DNA of 64,000 nt from Cohnella ginsengisoli (GTDB lineage Bacteria; Bacillota; Bacilli; Paenibacillales; Paenibacillaceae). A program made the translations under genes and the position numbers. Every line of letters starts with the position of its first letter. Position 1 is the stretch's first letter. The notes beneath the pieces are model-generated. The model did not search any database. It saw only the letters and a list, made by a program, of their open reading frames with translations, and was not told the origin of the DNA. The stretch covers positions 1,525,868 to 1,589,867 of the forward strand of contig NZ_JAPDHZ010000002.1 of the NCBI RefSeq assembly GCF_029525555.1. The letters run 5' to 3'. Below are positions 46,489-57,911 of this stretch, in pieces.

Positions 46489-47148
46489 TTATTGCCATTC
46501 GACGTGCCGGACATGGCTCAGTCCGTGCAGCGCCGCAAGCAAGTTTTCCTTGTCGCAAGAAGCGGGCAGCTTGAGCGCCAGATCGACTGACACCCCGCCT
46601 TTGTCGTCTCGGTTCGTCTGAATCGCGATCAACGACACCTGAAGCGCCTTCAGCTTGGCGAGCAGGTCTTCCATCGCGCCTTCGCAGTCCTCCAGCCGAA
46701 TCCCGATATGCTCGGCCGCCGCCTGGCCGATACGCCCGATGGTGCGCTGCAGCAGCGTCTGGCCAAGCACGATCAGCAGCGCCGATCCGGCGCCCACGAT
46801 GTAGAGCCCCGCGCCGATCGCCATGCCCATACCCGCCGTCGACCACACGCCGGCCGCCGTCGTCAGCCCTTTAACCGTCTGCTTCTGCAGGATGATCATA
46901 CCCGCCCCCAAAAAGCCGACGCCGCTGACAACCAGCGACGCGATGCGGGACGGGTCGAGCGACACATTTTCCCAATCGCTCTGATCTCTAAAGCCGTACT
47001 TGGACAGCACCATCATCAGCGCCGCGCCCATGCCGACGATAAAGTGCGTCTTGATGCCCGCTTCCTTCATCCTGCTCTTGCGTTCGTAACCGATGATCGC
47101 TCCGCACAGTCCCGCGGCCGCGATGCGGAGCAGCCATTCCCATTCCAT
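46489..47148 (-). CDS. MgtC/SapB family membrane protein
   Basis: 219 residues: five N-terminal helices with the MgtC pattern (GAIIGYERKSR, GIKTHFIVGMGAALMMVLS, GVGFLGAGMII, GLTTAAGVWSTAGMGMAIGAG) and a C-terminal ACT-like soluble domain. The family is linked to survival at low magnesium. The ATG at 47148 is 144 bp before the end of groEL on the same strand. Confidence 0.9.
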   Translation of the reverse strand: MEWEWLLRIAAAGLCGAIIGYERKSRMKEAGIKTHFIVGMGAALMMVLSKYGFRDQSDWENVSLDPSRIASLVVSGVGFLGAGMIILQKQTVKGLTTAAGVWSTAGMGMAIGAGLYIVGAGSALLIVLGQTLLQRTIGRIGQAAAEHIGIRLEDCEGAMEDLLAKLKALQVSLIAIQTNRDDKGGVSVDLALKLPASCDKENLLAALHGLSHVRHVEWQ

Positions 47149-47234
47149 CCGGATCGCGCCCTCTTTCTTCGTAGCCTGTGAAAAATAGTGCCCATAACCG
47201 TTTTATTACCCCTGCTGGCGGTTTCCCGCAACGC

Positions 47235-47263
47235 AAAAAACCGGACTCCGATTGGAGTCCGGT
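47235..47263 (-). terminator. Terminator of groESL
   Basis: ACCGGACTCC-AATC-GGAGTCCGGT hairpin followed on the minus strand by T6, 30 bp beyond the groEL stop. Confidence 0.9.
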
Positions 47264-47292
47264 CTGTATGGCTGTATTCGAGGGGGCGTGGA

Positions 47293-48930
<1,638 letters not shown>

Positions 48931-49015
48931 TCAATAACCCTCCTCGAAAGTGGTTCCCATAATAGGATAGGTACTGCTGCTTGCGATTGCTTATGTCAGC
49001 GGTTAATCCGCCGGC

Positions 49016-49300
49016 TTAGCCGACGATCGCGTGAATGTCGCTTTCTTTCATAATCAAATACTCTTTGCCTTCGTACTTGATCTCGGTTCCCGCATATTTG
49101 GAGAACAGAACGCGATCGCCTACGCTGACTTCCAGCGCGATGCGCGCGCCGTCTTTGCCGACTGCGCCGGCGCCTACCGCGATAATGGTGCCTTCTTGCG
49201 GCTTTTCCTTGGCCGTGTCCGGCAGAACGATACCGCTCAGCGTCTTTTCTTCCTTGGCGCTTGCTTCGACAAGCACGCGATCACCCAAAGGTTTGATCAT
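49016..49300 (-). CDS. groES: Co-chaperonin GroES
   Basis: 94-residue lid of the GroEL chamber, with [13 protein letters not shown], the mobile loop around [19 protein letters not shown] and the C-terminal [15 protein letters not shown]. First gene of the groESL operon; the ATG at 49300 follows AAGGAGG. A CIRCE element and sigma-A promoter lie directly upstream. Confidence 0.98.
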   Translation of the reverse strand: MIKPLGDRVLVEASAKEEKTLSGIVLPDTAKEKPQEGTIIAVGAGAVGKDGARIALEVSVGDRVLFSKYAGTEIKYEGKEYLIMKESDIHAIVG

Positions 49301-49347
49301 GAAAATAGCCTCCTTTTTTTACTCCGTTACGGAGAAGTTTGCGAAGT

Positions 49348-49374
49348 TTAGCACTCAATCGTGTTAAGTGCTAA
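49348..49374. promoter_or_regulatory. CIRCE element (HrcA operator)
   Basis: TTAGCACTC-9 nt-AAGTGCTAA, one mismatch to the consensus (GAGTGCTAA in the second arm). It lies between the promoter and groES, where HrcA represses transcription except under heat stress. Confidence 0.95.
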
Positions 49375-49386
49375 TAACCAATACCT

Positions 49387-49415
49387 ATAATACTGATTTT
49401 GGATAACCATTTCAA
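49387..49415 (-). promoter_or_regulatory. Sigma-A promoter of groESL
   Basis: TTGAAA (-35, complement of 49410-49415), 17-bp spacer, TATTAT (-10, complement of 49387-49392). Transcription should begin just upstream of the CIRCE element. Confidence 0.75.
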
Positions 49416-49440
49416 GTCCCTTTGCGTTAAAAATGTAAAG

Positions 49441-49467
49441 GCGGATCCGCATCAAGTGCGAATCCGC
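49441..49467 (-). terminator. Terminator of the chemoreceptor gene
   Basis: GCGGATTCGCA-5 nt-TGCGGATCCGC hairpin, followed on the minus strand by CTTTACATTTTT. Confidence 0.7.
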
Positions 49468-49543
49468 GCTCTTTCGACATCCTTTTATCGTTTCCGCAAG
49501 AGACCCCGGACTATACGCCTAGGCCGAGGCATTTTGCGTCCGC

Positions 49544-50821
49544 TTACGTTCTGAAATTGCCGACCAGTGTCTTCAAGCGGGCCGCCATCGTGCTGAGCCT
49601 GTCCGCCGTGCGTGCCATCTCTTCCGTGGAGGACAGCTGCTGCTGGCTCATCGCGGTGACTTGCTCGGTGAAGGACGCGTTCTCTTCCGTAATGCGCGTA
49701 ATGTCGCTAATCGACTGCTGCACCGATTGGCTGCCCGCCGACATCTGCTCGACTGCCGCCGCGACGTCGCCGATATTGGCGCTCAGCTTGCCGACTTCGC
49801 CGACGATTTCCCTGAACGCGGACTCCGCGTGCTGCATGCCGGACACGGCGCCGAACACCTGCTCCGCGCTCTGCTCGAACATGGCGGCTACCTTGGTGAT
49901 GTCGCCGGACATCGCTTCGAGCGTCGTCGCGATCTGCACGGCGGACTGCTGCGTCTGGTCGGCCAGCTTGCGGATCTCGCCGGCGACGACGGCGAAGCCG
50001 CGTCCATGCTCGCCAGCGCGAGCGGCCTCGATCGCCGCGTTCAAGGCGAGCAGGTTCGTCTGGCTCGAGATCTCCGAAATGTATCCGATCACTTCAATGA
50101 CCTTCTCCGACTTGTGATTAAGGCCGCGAACCGTCTCCTGCAGCGAGCGGAACGCCGATTCGACCTGCACGATATCGCTTGAGGCCGACTGAAGCAGCGT
50201 GGAACCGCCTTGGGCCCGGTCTCTCGTAAGCTGAGCCGCGTCCGAAACGCCGGTCGTCGTGGAAGCGACCTGCGTCAGCCCGCCGATCGTCTCGGTCATG
50301 ACGGCCGAGATCTGCTGAGACTGGGAAACTTGCGTCTCCGAGCCGGCGGCTACCCGCTCCACCGCCCTGGATACTTCGCTGCTTACTCTCGCGTTTTCGT
50401 CCGCGCCCGTTTTCAGCTGGATGGCGGACGCCGCGAGCTCGGCCGTGTTTTCCCGAAGCTCCTTCATCATCTTCTGAAGGCCGTCCAGCATGGCGTTAGC
50501 AGCCGTGGCAAGGTCGCCGACCTCGTCCTTCGTGTATACCGGAATGCGCTGGGTGAGGTCGCCGCCCGAACCCGCGATGTTCTTAAGCGTGCCCGTCACG
50601 CCTCCGATCGAATGCAGAAGCTTGCGCGAGACGGTCATCATCGCAAAACCGCCGCCTACCAGGAGAAGCGCGTAAATGACGATTACTTCAACTAATAACG
50701 CGGAATGCCCTTTGAACACGGAAGCCGCCGCCAGCAAAATAAACGACAACACCAACAGAACGACCATCGCCACATAACCGATTAAAAACTTCGTTTGCAA
50801 GCTGAGTCCCGAATTGCGCAT
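49544..50821 (-). CDS. Methyl-accepting chemotaxis protein without an external sensor domain
   Basis: 425 residues. Two helices (about 12-33 and 39-60) are joined by only five to six residues, so there is almost no extracellular domain. A HAMP linker (about 64-115) and the signaling domain follow, with the hairpin tip [41 protein letters not shown]. Such receptors sense membrane or cytoplasmic conditions, or work through partners. The ATG at 50821 follows GGAGGGG. The nearby genes are not chemotaxis genes. Confidence 0.88.
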   Translation of the reverse strand: MRNSGLSLQTKFLIGYVAMVVLLVLSFILLAAASVFKGHSALLVEVIVIYALLLVGGGFAMMTVSRKLLHSIGGVTGTLKNIAGSGGDLTQRIPVYTKDEVGDLATAANAMLDGLQKMMKELRENTAELAASAIQLKTGADENARVSSEVSRAVERVAAGSETQVSQSQQISAVMTETIGGLTQVASTTTGVSDAAQLTRDRAQGGSTLLQSASSDIVQVESAFRSLQETVRGLNHKSEKVIEVIGYISEISSQTNLLALNAAIEAARAGEHGRGFAVVAGEIRKLADQTQQSAVQIATTLEAMSGDITKVAAMFEQSAEQVFGAVSGMQHAESAFREIVGEVGKLSANIGDVAAAVEQMSAGSQSVQQSISDITRITEENASFTEQVTAMSQQQLSSTEEMARTADRLSTMAARLKTLVGNFRT

Positions 50822-50899
50822 GCTTTACCCCTCCGAATGAATGTCGCTTGCCTTTTCTATGTAAGCACTTCCATTTTAAATCACAGACACATTTTAGCA

Positions 50900-51328
50900 C
50901 ATGTTCGCAGTGGATAATATCGGATTATGTCGAATACATGAAAGGATTTTAACTTTTTGTCGGCAAACTTGAATCCACTGCCCTAAGCGAACGGTTCTCT
51001 TGCCCTATAAGACTGCTTTTATCCCGTTTTAACGGCATCCCCCTTCGGTCAGGCACACCTGCCGAATCGCCTAAGCACTGCCTCATGCAACTCGCGATAC
51101 CGATGAGCGACCGTGAAAGAATAGAGAGGTGGTGGATGCCCGTTTCGGAGAATGACTGGCGGGAAAGTTGTTGTATAAAGGCAGGATAATCGTTCCAAGC
51201 TTAAAATTCGCAGTCTGGAGCTCCCTCCGTGGACGAACGTCTACCGGGTGCCTTTCCTGCTCCGAGGGGATATCGTTCAAACGCGTAGAGAAAGCTATGC
51301 CGCCCTCATTGGCTATATCTGGATAAAC
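50900..51328. other. Intergenic region without a convincing gene
   Basis: About 430 bp between the chemoreceptor gene and the tatC terminator. No strong ribosome binding site, RNA motif or repeat was found. A plus-strand open stretch from about 51190 reads LKIRSLELPPWTNVYRVPF and onward to a stop near 51360, but it follows a stop codon directly and has no start, so it may be a remnant. Confidence 0.4.
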
Positions 51329-51383
51329 AAAAAAAAGCGTCTGCCGCGAAGGCTGGGTTAGCCCTCTATGCGGCAAACGCGTC
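51329..51383 (-). terminator. Terminator of the tat/moco operon
   Basis: GCGTTTGCCGC (complement of 51370-51380) pairs with GCGGCAGACGC (complement of 51337-51347), followed on the minus strand by a T8 run. Confidence 0.8.
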
Positions 51384-51391
51384 TAAATTCG

Positions 51392-52183
51392 CTAGTCGTC
51401 CTCGTCCAACGCGGCTTCCCGTTCTGCAGCGCGCCGCATACGCTTGCTGTATGCGCTCGCCGACAGCAGCACGCTGATCTCGTAAAGCAGAATGAGCGGC
51501 ACCGCCACGAGCAGATCCGAGATGACGTCCGGGGGCGTCACGACGACGCCGACGACAGCCATGACGAACCAAGCCAGCTTCCTTAGCTTGCGCAGCAGCA
51601 AAGGGCTCAGGATGCCGATCCGGGTCAGAAACAAAATGACGATCGGCAACTCGAACAAGAGCGACATCGGCACCAAGATGTTGAAAAGGAAGCTGAAGTA
51701 CTGGTTGGCCCCATATACTTGCTTCAGCCCCAGGTTTCTCGTAACCTTCTCCGTAAACGAATACGCCATCGGGAAAATCACGTAGTAGGCGAAAGCCAGC
51801 CCGGCCAAAAACATGAAGAGCGCCCCGGGTATGTACCGCAGCGTCGCCCGCTGTTCCTTTTTCCCGAGCGCGGGCTTCACGAACGCCCAAAGCTGGTAAA
51901 GCGTGAACGGGATCGCGACGACGAACGAGATGATAAAAGCGAACTTCATATAAAGGCTGATCGCGTCCCACGGCGAGAAGGCGCTAAGGTCGATTTGTCC
52001 CGACGGCGCTGCGTCGATAAGATAATCGAACAGCGGCTCCGCGCCGAACAAGCCTCCGACCAGCGCGAGGACCAGCACGATGATGATATAAATAACCCTT
52101 TTGCGCAATTCTCCGATATGCTCCATGAGCGGCATTCCGCCCATCTCCAACGTATCGGCGCTTGCGCCCGAGCGCTCCGCCAT
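51392..52183 (-). CDS. tatC: Twin-arginine translocase subunit TatC
   Basis: 263 residues with six helices; recognises twin-arginine signal peptides. Conserved MPLMEHIGELRKRV at the N-terminus, the FEL motif in SLLFELPI and VVGVVVTPPDVISDLL are present. The ATG at 52183 follows CGGAGGTCG. The C-terminus is acidic (EREAALDEDD). It pairs with the tatA gene 128 bp upstream. Confidence 0.95.
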   Translation of the reverse strand: MAERSGASADTLEMGGMPLMEHIGELRKRVIYIIIVLVLALVGGLFGAEPLFDYLIDAAPSGQIDLSAFSPWDAISLYMKFAFIISFVVAIPFTLYQLWAFVKPALGKKEQRATLRYIPGALFMFLAGLAFAYYVIFPMAYSFTEKVTRNLGLKQVYGANQYFSFLFNILVPMSLLFELPIVILFLTRIGILSPLLLRKLRKLAWFVMAVVGVVVTPPDVISDLLVAVPLILLYEISVLLSASAYSKRMRRAAEREAALDEDD

Positions 52184-52311
52184 ATGCGACCTCCGCCCCA
52201 CCGGGCATAAAAAATCAGGACGGCTCACGAAAATCAAGCCGCCCTCCGTATTCGTGAATCGCGTTCGTCCGGGCTAACCGAGTTCATGCCGTTCGGGCGA
52301 TCTTCAGCCCG

Positions 52312-52539
52312 TTATTCAGGCAGACGGCGTTCGGCCTTGAGCGGCTCCGCTTCCGGAGCGGCCGCGACCTCGCGGCGAGCCGGACGCTCGCTGTCGTCCA
52401 TCAGATCGTTTGCGCCCTTCTTGAATTCGCGAAGCGTGCGTCCGAAAGCCTTGCCCAGCTCTGGCAGCTTGTTCGGTCCGAACAGCAGCAAGGCGATTAG
52501 GATCAGCAGGATCAAGCCTGATGCGCCAATACCTCCCAT
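52312..52539 (-). CDS. tatA: Twin-arginine translocase subunit TatA
   Basis: 75 residues: one membrane helix (about 4-20) followed by the amphipathic helix motif FGPNKLPELGKAFGRTLREFKKG. TatA oligomers form the export pore. The ATG at 52539 follows AGGGGAGGG. With tatC it makes a minimal TatA-TatC system of the Bacillus type. Confidence 0.95.
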   Translation of the reverse strand: MGGIGASGLILLILIALLLFGPNKLPELGKAFGRTLREFKKGANDLMDDSERPARREVAAAPEAEPLKAERRLPE

Positions 52540-52648
52540 GGTTATCCCTCCCCTATCGTGGTGTCTTGACATGCCTGAAAACCGTAAAACGAAATGGCGC
52601 ATGCTGCGTAAACATGCATCGCGCCCGAAATGAATAAGTTCTGGCCGG

Positions 52649-53677
52649 TCAACGGTGCAGTCCGCCATAGCCCATCGCGGCGATCTCTTGCCTCGTGATC
52701 CGTTCTCCCGCCAATACCTTAGGGAGCAGCACGTCGAACGAGGTATACGGATCGTGCATGACGCAGCCCGGCAATCCGAAGATCGGCACGCCCTCCAAAT
52801 AGCCGAACAACAGCATCGAGCCCGGGAGCATCGGCGTCCCGTAGCTGACGATCTCGGCTCCCGCGTCGGCGATGGCGCCTGGCGTTCGGTCGTCGGGATC
52901 GACGGACATTCCGCCGGATACCAGTATCATATCATAACGCCGTTCAAGGAAGTAGTACAAGTGGTTGACAATTGTTTGTCGGTCGTCCGGCGCGAAGCGC
53001 TGCTCGGCCAGCTCCGAACCGAGCGCCTCCAGCTTCGCCCGGACAGCCGGCCCGAACTTGTCCGCGATGCGCCCCGTGAACACCTCGGTCCCCGTGGACA
53101 GCAATCCGGCGCGCATTCGGCGCAGCGGCTTGACGCCGATCGGATCCGCGCCGCCGTGCGCCGTCCTGTATCTCGCGACGATCTCCTCCGCCGCGGCGAT
53201 CTTGGCTTCGGGCACGATGAGCGGAATCGCCCGGGAAGCGGCGAGCGCCTCTCCGGCCTGCACGAATCGTCCGCCGACGATCGTGGCGAGCGCGATCTCG
53301 CCCAACCCGTTGATGCCGTCCACCACCTCGCGGGCGATGACGGCGAGACCCGGCCTCGCAGCACTGAGCGTCACCTTTCCCTCATGGGGTTCGCCGTACA
53401 CGATCCCTTCTCCGCCGAGCGAAGCAGCCAGCCGAAGCGCGGCGTCGTCCTCGTGCAAATCTCCCGGCGCGAGCTCGATGACGTAAAGATGCTCCTTGCC
53501 GATGTCCTTCAGCTTCGGAATGTCTTCCGCGGTGACGCGGTGACCCTTGCTGAACAACCTCCCTTTGAAGGACCCGGGCAAAATCTGCGTCAGGTCGTGC
53601 GCAAGCGTCAGCCCGACGGCATCCTCCACCTTCACCTCGCGAAGCACCGTCTCGTGCGGCTTGGAAGGATTGCTCAT
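52649..53677 (-). CDS. MoeA-like molybdopterin-binding protein
   Basis: 342 residues. The C-terminal half has the MoCF-biosynthesis fold (LLSTGTEVFTGRI, ILVSGGMSVDPDDRTPGAI, LPGCVMHDPYTSFDVLLP). The N-terminal half differs from MoeA domains I-II, so it is a MoeA-like molybdopterin-binding protein of the type common in Firmicutes rather than canonical MoeA. Its ATG shares one base with the stop of the mog gene. Confidence 0.82.
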   Translation of the reverse strand: MSNPSKPHETVLREVKVEDAVGLTLAHDLTQILPGSFKGRLFSKGHRVTAEDIPKLKDIGKEHLYVIELAPGDLHEDDAALRLAASLGGEGIVYGEPHEGKVTLSAARPGLAVIAREVVDGINGLGEIALATIVGGRFVQAGEALAASRAIPLIVPEAKIAAAEEIVARYRTAHGGADPIGVKPLRRMRAGLLSTGTEVFTGRIADKFGPAVRAKLEALGSELAEQRFAPDDRQTIVNHLYYFLERRYDMILVSGGMSVDPDDRTPGAIADAGAEIVSYGTPMLPGSMLLFGYLEGVPIFGLPGCVMHDPYTSFDVLLPKVLAGERITRQEIAAMGYGGLHR

Positions 53678-54177
53678 CAGTAATCTCGGTCCTTCCCGAT
53701 GCCGGACACGAGCAGCAAGGCGTCGGGCAACTGATCCATGATCGCCATCAGCATGTCGTTGACGCCCTTCGGGTCGCCCGGCAGATTAACGATCAGCGAG
53801 CGGCCGCGGATGGCGATGACGCCGCGGTAGAGCATATAGTGCCTGCTTCGCTGCATGACCGCCGCCCGCATCGCTTCGGTCATGCCGGGAACCGTCCGCT
53901 CGGACACCATCAACGTCGCCTCGGGCGTCACGTCGCGCAGTCCGAGACTGGTCCCGCCCGTCGTCAGCACCAGATCGGCCTGAAAGTAGTCGCACATCTC
54001 GATCAGGGCGGCGCGCAGCTCGTCCTGTTCGTCGGGCACGACGCGATAGTCGACGATCTCCCCGCCAAGCTCCTCCTCGACCAGCTCCCGGATGACCTGC
54101 GCGCTCGTATCCTCGCGTTCGCCCCGGGAGCCTTTGTCGCTGGCTGTAAGCAGCGCTACTTTCCAAATCATGCCCAT
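53677..54177 (-). CDS. mogA: MogA/MoaB-family molybdopterin adenylyltransferase
   Basis: 166 residues of the MoaB/Mog fold; adenylates molybdopterin before metal insertion. VLTTGGTSLGLRDVTPEAT is the substrate-binding motif and VNLPGDPKGV the second conserved block. I prefer the ATG at 54177, directly after a G-rich site, though one three codons upstream is possible. Confidence 0.88.
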   Translation of the reverse strand: MGMIWKVALLTASDKGSRGEREDTSAQVIRELVEEELGGEIVDYRVVPDEQDELRAALIEMCDYFQADLVLTTGGTSLGLRDVTPEATLMVSERTVPGMTEAMRAAVMQRSRHYMLYRGVIAIRGRSLIVNLPGDPKGVNDMLMAIMDQLPDALLLVSGIGKDRDY

Positions 54178-54228
54178 CCCCCCCATTCGCGTCTCCTCAA
54201 ACTTCGCAGCGGTTTCGGCTCGGCCGGC

Positions 54229-54717
54229 CTAACCTTCCGCGCGGTAATCTCCGCTCTTGCCGCCTGTCTTGCTCTGCAGCATCGTCGGCCCGATCACCAT
54301 GTCCTTCTGCAGCGCCTTGCACATATCGTAGACCGTCAGCGCGGCCGCCGACACCGCCGTCAGCGCCTCCATCTCGACGCCGGTCTTGCCCGTCGTCTTG
54401 ACCTCGGCCGCGATCGTCAGCGTGTCGTCGCCGCTCGTGCCGAACTTCACGTTCACGCCAGTCAGCGGCAGCGGATGGCACATCGGGATCCAATCGGACG
54501 TCCGCTTGGCGGCTTGAATGGCCGCGACCTGCGCGACCGCCAGCACGTCTCCCTTCTCCACCGTACGGTCCAAAATCCGCGCCAGCGTCGATGGCGCCAT
54601 CTTGATCCGGCTCTCGGCGACAGCCGTGCGCGCCGTCACGGCCTTGTCCGATACGTCTACCATGACGGCGCGGCCCTGTTCGTTAAAATGCGTCAATCGT
54701 CCTTCGCCGCCGGTCAT
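54229..54717 (-). CDS. moaC: Cyclic pyranopterin monophosphate synthase MoaC
   Basis: 162 residues; second step of molybdopterin synthesis. The active-site motif [15 protein letters not shown] and the E/K-rich [15 protein letters not shown] block are present. The ATG at 54717 overlaps the last base of the upstream gene (TGATG), so translation is coupled. Confidence 0.95.
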   Translation of the reverse strand: MTGGEGRLTHFNEQGRAVMVDVSDKAVTARTAVAESRIKMAPSTLARILDRTVEKGDVLAVAQVAAIQAAKRTSDWIPMCHPLPLTGVNVKFGTSGDDTLTIAAEVKTTGKTGVEMEALTAVSAAALTVYDMCKALQKDMVIGPTMLQSKTGGKSGDYRAEG

Positions 54718-55352
54718 CAAGGCCCCTCCTCCGCAATCCAAATCAATCCTTCTTCCGTCGCCACGCCCTGGAGCGCCAGATCGTGCGTCTCCTTGGGCAA
54801 GGCTTCGTCGGACAGCTGAAGCGCATAGCCAAAGCCGATCCAGTAGGGCAGCCGCCCCGGTCCGATCGCCTTGGCCAGACGGTCGTAGTACCCCCCGCCA
54901 TAGCCGAGTCTGCCGCCCTGCCTGTCGAAGGCCATGCCCGGAACCAGCACCGCGTCGGGACGTTCGCCCGCCGCAAGCGGTTCCGTGCGAAGCGGATCCG
55001 GACTCGGGACGCCGTAGCGCTCCGGCCGCCAGTCTGCCGCCGAAGCGACGACCCGCAGCTCCATGCCGCCGCCATCCTCCCGAATGCGGGGCGCGACCGC
55101 CCGATGGCCTGCCGCGACGCACCAATCCAGCACGCCCGCCGGATCGGCCTCCGAGCGGAATGCGCCGTACAAGACCACGGTCAGCGGCCGCCCCAGCTTC
55201 TGGCTAAGCGGCTGCAACGCCTGCGCGATGACGATGTCGCAGAGCCTGCGCGAACGCGCCTCGTGCTCGTCCGGCGCCAGAGCGTCGCGCCGGGCCGCCA
55301 TCGCCTTGCGCAGCGCGGGCTTCTCCGTGCCGCTCGGCTCCTTTGCACTCAT
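54717..55352 (-). CDS. 5-formyltetrahydrofolate cyclo-ligase
   Basis: 211 residues; converts 5-formyl-THF to 5,10-methenyl-THF using [18 protein letters not shown] at the N-terminus and [24 protein letters not shown] at the active site are the family motifs. I chose the ATG at 55352, which follows GAGGGA, over one six codons upstream that lacks a site. It heads the moaC-mogA-moeA-tatA-tatC run. Confidence 0.92.
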   Translation of the reverse strand: MSAKEPSGTEKPALRKAMAARRDALAPDEHEARSRRLCDIVIAQALQPLSQKLGRPLTVVLYGAFRSEADPAGVLDWCVAAGHRAVAPRIREDGGGMELRVVASAADWRPERYGVPSPDPLRTEPLAAGERPDAVLVPGMAFDRQGGRLGYGGGYYDRLAKAIGPGRLPYWIGFGYALQLSDEALPKETHDLALQGVATEEGLIWIAEEGP

Positions 55353-55546
55353 CCGCCATCCCTCGTCCATTGCTATTCATATTCATAGATAGCAACAGTG
55401 TATCATTTTTCCGTTACGTACGCCAAAGAGCTTTTTCACAGAAAATGGCCCCGTTCTCCTTCGTCTGCCCTCGCGCGCTTTGGACGTTCAAGCAGATTTG
55501 CGATAAACTTGATTCAACTAAAAGATCTCGTTCGGAGGGAATCCTC

Positions 55547-57482
55547 TTGCTTTTACAAGCATCCGGCATCGTCAAGCACTACGGCGTCACCCCTATATTA
55601 GAAGGCGTCTCGCTGCAAATCGGCGAACGCGACCGCATCGGCCTCGTCGGCGTGAACGGGGCGGGCAAGTCCACCTTCCTGAAGATCCTGGCTGGCGAAC
55701 TCGACTCCGATCAAGGCTCGGTGTCCAAGCCGCGCGAGCTGCGGATCGGTTATTTGGCGCAAAACAGCGGGCTGGCCCCGCAACTGACCATCCAGGAAGT
55801 GATGAACGCCGCGTTCGGCCCGCTGCTCGAGCAGGAGCGGGCGCTCGGACGCCTCGAAGCGCGCATCGCCGATCCGGCCGAGCAAGCCGACGCGGCCCGT
55901 TACGAAGCGCTGCTCGCCCAGTACGCCGACGCGAACGACCGGTTCCGCGAAGCCGGCGGCTTCGAGATGAACAACCGCATCCGGGCCGTGCTTCACGGCA
56001 TGGGCTTCGGCGACTTCGCGCCCCAAACGGTCGTCTCATCGCTGAGCGGCGGGCAGCGGACGCGCCTTGCGCTCGCCAGGCTGCTCGTCGTGCAGCCCGA
56101 GCTGCTGCTGCTGGACGAACCGACGAACCACCTCGACATCGACACGCTGACGTGGCTCGAGCAATACTTGCGCACGTACTCGGGCGCGATGGTCATCGTT
56201 TCGCACGACCGTTACTTTTTAGACGCGACCGTCTCTTCTATCGTCGAGATCGAACGCCAAGCGGCGACGCGCTACACCGGCAATTATACGCGCTTCATGG
56301 AGCTCAAGGCGGCGGATTTCGCGCAGAAGGTCAAACTGTACGATCAGCAGCGCAAGGAGATTCAACGGATGGAGGAGTTCATCCAGAAGAACATCGTTCG
56401 CGCGACCACCACGCGCCGCGCGCAGAGCCGGCGGAACGCGCTCGAACGCATCGAACGGCTCGAGCGTCCGGGCACGCTGAAGCAGGCGAGCTTCTCCTTC
56501 TCGGCCGAAAGGCGCACGGGCAAAGACGTGCTGCAAGTGTACGATGCGTCGGCCGCGCCTGTGGCAGACATCAGCCCCCCTGTTCAGGCATGTAGGCTTC
56601 GAGGCCAAGCGCGGCGAGCGCATCGCGCTGCTTGGTCCCAACGGCGTCGGCAAGACGACCCTGCTGCGCGCGCTGGTCGGTCAGCTTCCGCTCGCGGCGG
56701 GCACGATCCGCTGGGGCACCGGCGTGCAGCTCGGCTATTATGACCAGGAGCAGCGCGGCCTCAATCCGGCCAACACGGTGCTGGAAGAAGTCTGGAGTCA
56801 ATATCCCATGCTGCCCGAAGCGGAGATCCGAACCGTGCTCGGCAACTTTCTGTTCAGCGGAGAAGACGTGCGCAAGACCGTCGGATCGCTTAGCGGCGGG
56901 GAAAAGGCGCGCGTCGCGCTGTCCAAGCTCATGCTGATGAAGGCCAACGTGCTTGTGCTCGACGAACCGACGAACCATCTGGACCTATGGAGCCGCGAGG
57001 TGCTCGAAGGCGCCTTGGAGGAGTACGACGGCACGCTGCTGTTCGTGTCCCACGACCGTTACTTCCTGAACAGGCTCGCGGATCGCGTCGTGGAGCTCGG
57101 ACCTGAAGGGGCCGTGCATTTCCTGGGAAATTATGACGAAATGGTCGCAAAAAAGCGCGAATTGGAGGAGTGGGCCGCCGCTTCTGCCGCCGGCGGCGCT
57201 TCGTCTGCATCCGGCGCGTCCCAGTCCGCTCTGTCGCCCGTAACCGATTATGAGGCCGACAAGCAGGCCAAGCGAGAAGAACGCGCGAAGCAACGCAAAC
57301 GGGAACAAGCCGAAGCGGACATCTCGACGCTGGAGACGGAGATCACGGCGCTCGAGGAAGAGATGGCGCTGCCGGAAGTGTGCACCGACTTCGTCCGGCT
57401 GCGCGAGGTTCAGTCGAAGCTGGAAGAGAAACAGCTGGCGCTAGAGACGACCTTCGCCTTGTGGGAATCGTTGATGGAGTGA
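55547..57482 (+). CDS. ydiF: ABC-F family ATPase (YdiF-like), interrupted by one frameshift
   Basis: Soluble protein with two ATPase domains and no membrane helices; ABC-F proteins act on ribosomes. Domain 1 has GVNGAGKST, LSGGQRTRLALA and LLLLDEPTNHLD; domain 2 has GPNGVGKTT, LSGGEKARVAL and VLDEPTNHLD. A charged C-terminal coiled coil follows. The frame breaks at a C6 run (56575-56580); removing one base gives DISPLFRHVGFEAKRGE and a continuous protein of about 645 residues. The TTG at 55547 follows GGAGGG. It is convergent with the tsaD cluster, as in B. subtilis. Confidence 0.87.
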
Positions 57483-57500
57483 GCGAAAGCGCCTGCCGTA

Positions 57501-57850
57501 TCAGCGTTCGGGAACTTTGCCCACATAAAGCAAATGCGGCGATGCGCCGAGAATCGTGGGTTCATCGGCCAGCTTGAATACGTCCGTATCCAGATATGCC
57601 CGGATGCCCCGGTCAAGTGCCGCATGGTGGCCATCGATCGGGATCAAGCAAATACGTCGCCGCCCGTCTTCGTCACCCGACGAAGCTCCCGGGCGGCTTT
57701 TTCTCGCTGCGCCGTCCGCATCGGACCGACAGACCCGTCAGCGCGACCCGATACCCGGCTTGCGCGAGCGCCATCGCATATTCCCCAGAACCTGGCCCGT
57801 TGTCCAGTGCGCGTCTTCCCTCTGGAGTATGGCTTCCGATTACTTTGCAT
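57501..57850 (-). pseudogene. Decayed SAM-dependent methyltransferase
   Basis: On the minus strand LDNGPGSGEYAMALAQAGYRVALTGLS matches the glycine-rich SAM-binding motif, AARELRRVTKTGGDVF a second motif, and LIPIDGHHAALDRGIRAYL through ASPHLLYVGKVPER a normal C-terminus. They lie in different frames, and the central part, about 100 residues, is missing. The remnant lies between ydiF and the DnaA-box cluster and uses the same base composition as its surroundings. Confidence 0.65.
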
Positions 57851-57911
57851 GTTGATCAAAAAAATTGACTCCCCCCTTTACGCAATCTTTCACAAAAATT
57901 TTAAAAATCTT

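Noticed and set aside
51083..51376. 97-codon minus-strand open frame downstream of tatC
   Set aside because: Overlaps the tatC terminator, lacks a ribosome binding site and shows no domain or regular secondary structure.
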